The notes beneath the pieces were generated by a model that saw nothing but the letters and a program-made list of their open reading frames with translations, searched no databases and was not told the origin of the DNA. Below, in pieces: positions 57,443-64,000 of a stretch of DNA of 64,000 nucleotides (its first letter is position 1; each line of letters starts with the position of its first letter). This stretch comes from Kofleriaceae bacterium (GTDB taxonomy: Bacteria; Myxococcota_A; Polyangia; Haliangiales; Haliangiaceae), in assembly GCA_013368795.1 (NCBI GenBank), contig JABFXX010000184.1, positions 1 to 64,000 of the forward strand, given 5' to 3'. The translations under genes were made by a program, and so were the position numbers.

Positions 57443-59017
57443 TCACGACGCGAGCGCAACGACCTCGTCGGCCGCCTCGCTCGTCGGTGCGGGGTGTGTT
57501 GCCTCACCGCCGAGCGTCGGCAGCTCGCGAAGCCGGAACCACACCAGCGTCGCGACGCTCGCGATCAGCGCACCACACGCGAGCGCGAGCACGGTGATTC
57601 CGTGCGTGAACGCGTCACGTGCCGCGACGAGAACAGCGTCACCGACGGCGGTCGGCAGCGTGCGCGCAACTTCGATCGCGCCGCTGATCGTGTCGGTCGC
57701 AGCAGCGCGCGCGGTCGTCGGCAGCCCGTCGGGGAGCGCACCGCCGACCGAGCCGCGATAGATGAACGTGAACAGCGAGCCGAACGTCGCGATGCCGAGC
57801 GCGAACCCGAGCTCCGCGCAGGTCTCCGAGATCGCTGCCGCAGAGCCGGCCTTCTCGGGCACGACCGAGCTCATCACGATGCCGCTGCTGAGCGTGACGA
57901 TCGGCGCGCAGCCTGCCTGGAACAGCACCAGCGCGATCACGACGGGCACGACACCCGAGGACGCGTCGAGCCTCGCGAGCAGCAGCACGCCCGGCAACGA
58001 GGCGACGAGCGCGATCGTGATGAGGTACGCCGGCCGGATCCGCTTCGCGAGCACGGGCGTCGCGAGCAGCATCACGACCATCGCGGCGACGCCGGGAAGC
58101 GTCAACAGTCCGGCCTCGAGCGGCGACAGCCCGACGACGAGCTGCAGATACTGGCTCGTGAATAGCATCGTGCCGCCGGTGAGCGAGATGCCGAACATCG
58201 CCGACACCGCGGTCGTGAAGCGCTTGTTGCGGAACAGCGCGAGGTCGAGAAGTGGGTCGCTCAGGTGTTGCTGGCGGCGTACGAACACGAGGCCGACGCC
58301 GATGCCGGCCGCGATCGCCAGGAGCGGCACGCCCGCCGGTCCGTGCTTCGCGATCTCCTTGAGGCCATAGATCGTCGGGAGCAGTGCACCGAGCGACAGC
58401 GCGACGCTCGCGAGATCGATGCGGCCGGCGTTCGGTGCCTTGTACTCGGGCAGCAGCACGGGCGCGGTGACGAGCAGCAGCAACATCACGGGCACGCCCA
58501 TCAGGAACACCGAGCCCCACCAGAACCGCTCGAGCAGCGCGCCGCCGGCGAGCGGACCGATCGCCATGCCGCCCATGAAGCACACCATCCAGATCGAGAT
58601 CGCAAAGCCGCGCTGCCGCTCGTCGCGAAACATGTTCGTGATGAGTGCGAGAATCGATGGCGCGATCGTGGCGCCGGCGATGCCGAGTAGCATGCGCGCG
58701 ACGATCAGCAGCTCCGCCGTCGGAGCGAAGGCCGCCGCGATCGAGGCGAGCCCGAAGCCGGCGCCGCCGCACATCAGCAGCTTGCGTCGCCCGATGCGAT
58801 CGCCGAGCGTGCCCATCGTGACCATGAAGCCCGCGAGCAAGAAGCCGTAGCTGTCCATGATCCACAGCTGCTGCGCGCTGTCGGCGCCGAGGCTCACGCT
58901 GATGTGCGGCAGCGCGAGAATCATCACGGACACGTCGAGCGAGACGAGCAGGGTAGGCAGGGCAAGGATCGCGAGGCCGATCCATTCACGAGTACCAGCG
59001 CGGGCAGGGGCAGTCAT
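57443..59017 (-). CDS. MFS transporter, DHA2 (14-TM) drug-efflux type
   Basis: LDVSVMILALPHISVSLGADSAQQLWIMDSYGFLLAGFMVTMGTLGDRIGRRKLL motif A and multiple TM helices. Confidence 0.94.
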   Translation of the reverse strand: MTAPARAGTREWIGLAILALPTLLVSLDVSVMILALPHISVSLGADSAQQLWIMDSYGFLLAGFMVTMGTLGDRIGRRKLLMCGGAGFGLASIAAAFAPTAELLIVARMLLGIAGATIAPSILALITNMFRDERQRGFAISIWMVCFMGGMAIGPLAGGALLERFWWGSVFLMGVPVMLLLLVTAPVLLPEYKAPNAGRIDLASVALSLGALLPTIYGLKEIAKHGPAGVPLLAIAAGIGVGLVFVRRQQHLSDPLLDLALFRNKRFTTAVSAMFGISLTGGTMLFTSQYLQLVVGLSPLEAGLLTLPGVAAMVVMLLATPVLAKRIRPAYLITIALVASLPGVLLLARLDASSGVVPVVIALVLFQAGCAPIVTLSSGIVMSSVVPEKAGSAAAISETCAELGFALGIATFGSLFTFIYRGSVGGALPDGLPTTARAAATDTISGAIEVARTLPTAVGDAVLVAARDAFTHGITVLALACGALIASVATLVWFRLRELPTLGGEATHPAPTSEAADEVVALAS

Positions 59018-59226
59018 GACAGGCTCCTTCGTTGGAGGCCGTCAGCCGGGCCTCTGTACGCACGACGAACCAGCCGGCGCCCGATCGACACGCCGCGGGC
59101 GAAAAGTTCGGTCTCGCTCGAACGGTTGTGATTTCCAGGACATCGGCGCGCTGTAATGCCGGCCGACCCGTCGCGTCTCCTAGACGAACGCACGCACTAC
59201 CGCGTGCTTCCAACCGGAGAAGAGAC

Positions 59227-59349
59227 ATGACCACGAACAAGAATCGGGAACAGAACCAGAAGTGTCGTTGCGAGCAGGGCGAGCGTTGCACCTGCGGTAC
59301 GAGCTGCGCGTGCAAGGCGTGCGGTTGCGGCAAGCAGTGCGGTAAGTAA
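59227..59349 (+). CDS. metallothionein-like Cys-rich small protein (40 aa)
   Basis: MTTNKNREQNQKCRCEQGERCTCGTSCACKACGCGKQCGK: 9 Cys, four CxC motifs; GAGAAG RBS; terminator follows. Confidence 0.78.
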   Translation: MTTNKNREQNQKCRCEQGERCTCGTSCACKACGCGKQCGK

Positions 59350-59372
59350 GTCAGCTTTGCGATGAAGCGAAG

Positions 59373-59404
59373 GGACGCGCGAGAAGGCGCGTCCTTCTTC
59401 GTTT
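59373..59404 (+). terminator. rho-independent terminator
   Basis: GGACGCGC-gagaag-GCGCGTCC stem-loop (8-bp stem) followed by ttcttcgttt. Confidence 0.75.
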
Positions 59405-59447
59405 TCGGCGCAGGGCCGCTGACGAACTACACTGACGGCAGGAAGCC

Positions 59448-59918
59448 ATGACGAACGAAGAACGATTCCTACGCGAAGCCATCGAGCTCGCCCGCGCCAA
59501 TGTCGCCAGAGGCGGACGGCCCTTTGGGGCGGTCGTCGTCAAAGACGGTGCGGTCCTCGCAACGGGCGTCAACGAAATTTTGAGCTCCAACGATCCAACC
59601 GCGCACGCGGAGCTGAACGCGGTCCGCGCGGCAAGCCAGAAGCTCGGTTCGCCCGACCTCCGAGGCTGCGCCGTCTACGCGAGTGGTCATCCATGTCCGA
59701 TGTGCATGGCCGCGATGAGGCTCGCTGGCATCGCGGAGGTCACATACGCCTATTCCAACGAGGACGGCGAGGCGTTCGGCCTCTCCACGGCCGCGCTCTA
59801 TGCAGAGCTCGCCAGACCCTTCTCCGAACAGTCGATGCGGATCAGACACGTGCCAGTTCGCCTGGAGTCGGGCCCAGATCTCTACGCGGAGTGGCTGCAT
59901 AGGCAGCCGAAGTCGTAG
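59448..59918 (+). CDS. nucleoside/guanine deaminase (CDA-fold)
   Basis: HAELNAVRAA and GHPCPMCMAAM zinc motifs. Confidence 0.93.
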   Translation: MTNEERFLREAIELARANVARGGRPFGAVVVKDGAVLATGVNEILSSNDPTAHAELNAVRAASQKLGSPDLRGCAVYASGHPCPMCMAAMRLAGIAEVTYAYSNEDGEAFGLSTAALYAELARPFSEQSMRIRHVPVRLESGPDLYAEWLHRQPKS

Positions 59919-59998
59919 GGTGCCCGCACCGCAACAGCGGCGCTCGCACGCGGCGTCGGCGGCCCCGCCATTGCACTCGCAGGTGCGGGAAGGTCTTC

Positions 59999-61234
59999 TT
60001 GTTCGAGCTTGCCAAGAATGGCGTGGCGATCGCGATCGTCGCCCACGCTCTGATCGGCATTTCACTCGTGTGGGACAAGGTGCTGCTCCAAAGTCCCGGC
60101 ACCCGCAATCTATACAGCTACACGTTCTGGCTCGGCGCGATCAGCGTCTTCGGGTTGCTTCTCATCCCCTTCGGCTACGAGTCGCCGCCCGTCGCGGTGA
60201 TCGCCCTCGCGTTTGTCGCCGGGTTCGTGCACCTCGTCGGCATCTACTTCTACTACGACGCGCTGAAGCGCGGCGAAGCGTCCGAGTCGCTGGCGGTGAT
60301 GGGCGGCTTCTCACCCGTCGCCACCGGAGCAATCGGTTACTTCCTGCTCTCCCGACAGATGTCCTCGGGACAGCTCATCGGATTCGCGTTGATGACGGGC
60401 GGCGGCTTCGTGATGTTCTTTTCCGAGAACATGCATCTGAAACGGCTCCTGCCGCCGATGCTGCTCGCTTCCGGGCTCCTTGGCCTGGTCAACGTTCTGG
60501 GAAAGCTCGTGTACAACCGGACTGACTTCGTCAGCGGCTACGTCTGGTTCACCATCGGCACGTTCGTCGCCGCGGTCGGAATGCTGGCTCGACCCTCGTG
60601 GCGTCGACAGATCTTCGCCGAATCCGGCCAGGCGAAGCCGCGTAGTCGCTTCTGGTACTTCGTCAACCGCTTCATCTCCGGGGTGGGCTCGTTCCTGGTG
60701 TTCTACGCGATCAGCCTCGCCCATCCGGCGATCGTCGACTCGATCATGGGAGTTCGTTACGCGATCATCTTCATCGCGGCATACCTCCTCACACGGCTGC
60801 GACCCGACTGGCTGAAGGAGAACTTCGGCGGCTGGCAGCTCGTCACCAAGGTCGCGGCCACGTCTCTCGTTGCCGCCGGGCTCGTGATCGTGGGCCTCGA
60901 GGGCAAAGGCACGGGCGGTGGCAGTCCAACCGCGTCGATGGAATCCCGTGCGCGCTCGCCGCATTCACTGGGCGAGGTGCGCCACCAACACGATCGTAAC
61001 AAAGCGCGCGATGCGCCCGGCGATGTCGATCGAGATGAAGGTCCGGAAGCGGATTCCGATCACACCGGCGAACAGCGCGACGACCACCTGTGGCGGAATC
61101 CCGACGGTCGCGCCCAGCGCGATCATGAGCAGCTCGCTCTTCTGCCACCTGGCACCGAGCTCGCGAGCCTTCGCGATGCGGGCCTCGAGCTTCGGGCGTC
61201 TCTTCGCGCCCGCCTTGGCGAGCCCGCGCGCTGA
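59999..61234 (+). CDS. EamA/DMT-type transporter (C-terminal 90-100 aa tail doubtful)
   Basis: About ten hydrophobic helices up to AATSLVAAGLVIVGLEGKG; the tail reads antisense across the next gene. Confidence 0.75.
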   Translation: MFELAKNGVAIAIVAHALIGISLVWDKVLLQSPGTRNLYSYTFWLGAISVFGLLLIPFGYESPPVAVIALAFVAGFVHLVGIYFYYDALKRGEASESLAVMGGFSPVATGAIGYFLLSRQMSSGQLIGFALMTGGGFVMFFSENMHLKRLLPPMLLASGLLGLVNVLGKLVYNRTDFVSGYVWFTIGTFVAAVGMLARPSWRRQIFAESGQAKPRSRFWYFVNRFISGVGSFLVFYAISLAHPAIVDSIMGVRYAIIFIAAYLLTRLRPDWLKENFGGWQLVTKVAATSLVAAGLVIVGLEGKGTGGGSPTASMESRARSPHSLGEVRHQHDRNKARDAPGDVDRDEGPEADSDHTGEQRDDHLWRNPDGRAQRDHEQLALLPPGTELASLRDAGLELRASLRARLGEPAR

Positions 61235-61465
61235 CAGATACAGCGACGCGTGCGTCACCGACTGACCCAGCGCTGTGATCACGGCGAGGACGATCAGCTT
61301 TGGAACGCTGTACGAGGACGCAGCGCCGAGCGCGATCATCGCGGCCTCGCTGTTCGCGAGCGGGAACACCCCCGACAGGATCGCGAACAGGAACATCGCG
61401 ACGTAGATCCCGCCAAAGCTGTCGAGCGTCTGCAGGACCGACTGCACGCTCAAAGGGCGTAGCAC
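60965..61465 (-). CDS. DedA/VTT (SNARE-associated)-like small membrane protein
   Basis: LFAILSGVFPLANSEAAMIALGAASSYSVPKLIVLAVITALGQSVTHASLYLSARG pattern. Confidence 0.75.
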   Translation of the reverse strand: MLRPLSVQSVLQTLDSFGGIYVAMFLFAILSGVFPLANSEAAMIALGAASSYSVPKLIVLAVITALGQSVTHASLYLSARGLAKAGAKRRPKLEARIAKARELGARWQKSELLMIALGATVGIPPQVVVALFAGVIGIRFRTFISIDIAGRIARFVTIVLVAHLAQ

Positions 61466-61553
61466 GGGCGGAAGCGGTGCACACGATTGTGGGCACCGGG
61501 TCGACCTATTTTCTCAGATTGCGCTCGGCGGTTTCCTCGCCGTATGAGACGGC

Positions 61554-62672
61554 ATGCCGAACGTTCAAGGTCTGCTCGAGAAGGCATTTCGTCGCTCTGC
61601 CATGTGGGCCTACGCGCTCAACCAATCGCGCGCAAAGGTCGTGATGGATCCGATCTATCTCGCCGTCGCGAAGCGACTACTGCGCGGCACGAGCGGACCG
61701 AGCGCGAAGCTGCTCGCCGAACGGTTTCCGCAGAACCTGTACTTCCCGTATCGCGCGCAGTCGCGAAAGCTCGCGTACTTCATCGAAGACTGGGACTGGA
61801 GCGAAGCGCGTCCCGAGCTGCTCACGTCGCGTCAGCGCCAGATGATGCACACCGTGGCGCTCGGCGAGACCAGCGGCTCCGCAGTCTCCGACGGTTTTCT
61901 CCGCGCATTCCGGACCAACCCCGAGCTCGCCGCGTTCTTTGGCACCTGGTTCACCGAGGAGCTCAATCACTTCATCGGCTACCACATGTACTTGCGGCAG
62001 ATGGGCGAGCCGTGGCCGGCGGCGCGTGGTCTCGCGGTCGCCGAGACCGAGGTGCTGCCGTATGCCGACAATCCGATGGAAGTCGCGGCGTGCAACATGT
62101 ACCAGGAGCTGCTCGGCTTCCTGATCTATCGCTCGTTCTCGAAGCAGGTGAAGGATCCGTTCCTCGCGCGCATGCTCGACCAGTTCGCGAAGGACGAGTG
62201 CCGGCACTTCCGCTTCTATCAGGATGTCGTCGCGCGGCACCTGCAGGAGAATCCGGCGTTCCGGCCCGTCATCCTCAAGGTCTTCCTCAAGGCAACGTCG
62301 CCGTACAACCAGATCTCCGGCGGTCCGGCGAACGTGCTCGATCACCTGACGATGGGTGCGTTCTATTTCCGCAAGCGCGAGTTCGAGTACTTCCTGCGCG
62401 AGATCGAGTATCTGCTCGGCACGAACCTGCGCTCGTTCTGGGACTGGTACTTCGAAGGCGTCGTCGAGGCATGCACGTTCTGTTCGCGTCAGCCGCATCG
62501 CTGCGACTGCGAACACTTCGAGGACGGCAAGCCCGCGCCGGTCAAGAACCCGTCGTGGTGGAAGCAGGTGACGACGGCGAAGACGTACGACAAGCGCATC
62601 GACATCGACGAGTGGGCGAAGGCACTGATCGCGATGCAAGGCGGCCGGCGCGACACCAACGCGCGCGCGTAG
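61554..62672 (+). CDS. ferritin-like di-iron protein (acyl-ACP desaturase-like)
   Basis: Paired helix motifs EELNHF and DECRHF with E residues on preceding helices (GETSGS, NMYQELL). Confidence 0.7.
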   Translation: MPNVQGLLEKAFRRSAMWAYALNQSRAKVVMDPIYLAVAKRLLRGTSGPSAKLLAERFPQNLYFPYRAQSRKLAYFIEDWDWSEARPELLTSRQRQMMHTVALGETSGSAVSDGFLRAFRTNPELAAFFGTWFTEELNHFIGYHMYLRQMGEPWPAARGLAVAETEVLPYADNPMEVAACNMYQELLGFLIYRSFSKQVKDPFLARMLDQFAKDECRHFRFYQDVVARHLQENPAFRPVILKVFLKATSPYNQISGGPANVLDHLTMGAFYFRKREFEYFLREIEYLLGTNLRSFWDWYFEGVVEACTFCSRQPHRCDCEHFEDGKPAPVKNPSWWKQVTTAKTYDKRIDIDEWAKALIAMQGGRRDTNARA

Positions 62673-63836
62673 TCAGGGCGCGTCGCAGCGGAACCCGACG
62701 TAGAAGGTATCGTCGTTGTTCACATCGCCGTCGGGGCTGAGACCGAACATCTGCACGGTCGCCGCGCCCAGGGTCATCGCGGTGCAGGTGTCGTCCGCGC
62801 CGATCCCGTTGGCGCAGGAGGCGATCGACACCTTGCCCCACTTGGCCGGCGCGGTCGTGCAGGCGTCGCAGCTGTCTCGCCAGCCGAAGAACAGCGAGCA
62901 GTGATTCGCGAGGTAGTCGGCGAAGATCTGGCTCGGATCGCCGCACTTGATCGTGCCGTCGACGTCGGTGCCGATCACGAATTTGCCGTCGGGGCACTGC
63001 CCCGTGGTGGAGTCGCCCGAGGATGGGGTGGTGTCGCAGGAGAGGCCGATATGGAACTTGTCGTTGCCGTCGACGTCGCCGCCGGTGTTGAGGCCGAAGA
63101 GCTTCACGGTCTCGCCGGCGAGGGTCGCCGTGGTGCAAGTGTCGTTGGCGCCGGCGCCGTTGACGCACTCGACATCGTTCGCGTGGCCCCACTTCGTCGG
63201 CGGCGACGTGCAGCCATCGCAGCTGTCGTTCCAGCCGAGGTACACCGCGCAGCGCGAGCGCACGTAGTTGACCGCAGCCTCGGAGATCGGCGCGCACCAC
63301 CACGCGTTGTTCCGGCGGCCGGTGATCGCCCAGCCGGGCGCGCATGGCGCGGGCGCGAGCGGTCGCGCCGCGGTGATGCAGTGGAGGCCGGCGTAGAGCT
63401 TGTCGTCGTCGTTGACGTCGCCATCGAGATCGAGCGTCGCGAGCTGGACCGGCGTGGCAGGATCGTCGAGCGTCGCCGAGACGCAGGTGTTGCCCGCGCC
63501 GGTGCCCGGCGTGCAGCCGAGCGGATCGCTCTTGCTCCACTTGGTCGGCGCATCGCTGCAGCCGCCGCAGCTGTCGCGCTGCCCGAGGTACACCGAGCAA
63601 CGCGAGCGCACCGCGACCGCCGTCGCCTCGTCGAACGTGGTGCACGTCATGTCGCCCGACGCCGAGATGCTCGTCGCGTAGCTGCCCGGGGCGCACGAGC
63701 CCGCGGTGGCGGCATCGATCGAGGGCACGGTGGGCGCGTCGACGGTCCCCACCGTCGCGTCCACGCCGCCATTTCCCGACGACGAACAGGCCACACAACC
63801 CAGGACGAACGCCGCCGCGATCGAGATCCGCTCCAT
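62673..63836 (-). CDS. secreted lipoprotein with three tandem Cys-rich repeats
   Basis: Three copies of C(S/A)(V/L)(Y/F)xGxxDSCxxCxxxPxKW...C..G.GA.(N/D)TC...T(L)...DGDVN.DD.(F/L)Y.G..C. Confidence 0.82.
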   Translation of the reverse strand: MERISIAAAFVLGCVACSSSGNGGVDATVGTVDAPTVPSIDAATAGSCAPGSYATSISASGDMTCTTFDEATAVAVRSRCSVYLGQRDSCGGCSDAPTKWSKSDPLGCTPGTGAGNTCVSATLDDPATPVQLATLDLDGDVNDDDKLYAGLHCITAARPLAPAPCAPGWAITGRRNNAWWCAPISEAAVNYVRSRCAVYLGWNDSCDGCTSPPTKWGHANDVECVNGAGANDTCTTATLAGETVKLFGLNTGGDVDGNDKFHIGLSCDTTPSSGDSTTGQCPDGKFVIGTDVDGTIKCGDPSQIFADYLANHCSLFFGWRDSCDACTTAPAKWGKVSIASCANGIGADDTCTAMTLGAATVQMFGLSPDGDVNNDDTFYVGFRCDAP

Positions 63837-63899
63837 GCGGCGGACGTTAATGCAGTTGCGGAAAAGTGGCCAGACCAATTCGACGCCGGTTGGCCGACC

Positions 63900-64000
63900 T
63901 CACTTCAGGCAGACCGTACAGTACGGATCCGGGCTGCGGTGATCGTAGAGCACGTTGCCCGTGAACGCGTCGAACGTTCGCACCCAGCCGATGTGGGGAT
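63900..64000 (-). CDS. partial CDS running off the window end; C-terminus ...HIGWVRTFDAFTGNVLYDHRSPDPYCTVCLK
   Basis: Open reading of the reverse complement to a TGA at 63900-63902; contains CxxC. Confidence 0.55.
   Translation of the reverse strand, partial: PHIGWVRTFDAFTGNVLYDHRSPDPYCTVCLK

Noticed and set aside
57639-58985. 448-aa minus-strand ORF
   Set aside because: Alternative frame inside the MFS transporter gene.
1-64000. tRNA/rRNA genes, transposases, integrases, prophage
   Set aside because: None recognised by eye; a tRNAscan/Infernal run would be decisive for small RNAs.

Overview
High-GC 64 kb chromosomal window, most likely from a Myxococcota (myxobacterial-type) genome. Supporting signs are a MYXO-CTERM-like C-terminus, many secreted lipoproteins, Ser/Thr kinase signalling and sigma-54 regulation. 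I see about 60 credible CDSs, no rRNA, no CRISPR array, no transposase and no recognisable phage genes. Ordinary content includes a DapB-like protein, an alpha/beta hydrolase, a YagTSR/PaoABC-type molybdenum hydroxylase operon, a hybrid histidine kinase, peptide deformylase, an acyl-CoA dehydrogenase/MarR pair, an ECF41-like sigma factor/DoxX pair, a SusC/SusD pair, an MFS transporter and a nucleoside deaminase. The strongest candidate for an undescribed system is the island at about 21.2-30.1 kb. It contains: (i) a Ser/Thr kinase-nSTAND NTPase-TM-FGE/SUMF1-like protein; (ii) a convergent operon encoding a putative DUF4347/caspase-fold (clan CD-like) protein and an uncharacterised protein; (iii) a GAF-AAA(sigma-54 activator)-HTH regulator; (iv) a divergent operon encoding a small membrane protein and a 611-aa secreted protein. 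Both operons flanking the activator are preceded by TGGC-N8-TGCA sequences with correct -24/-12 spacing, which suggests one regulatory unit. All product calls come from reading motifs by eye; no database search was run.
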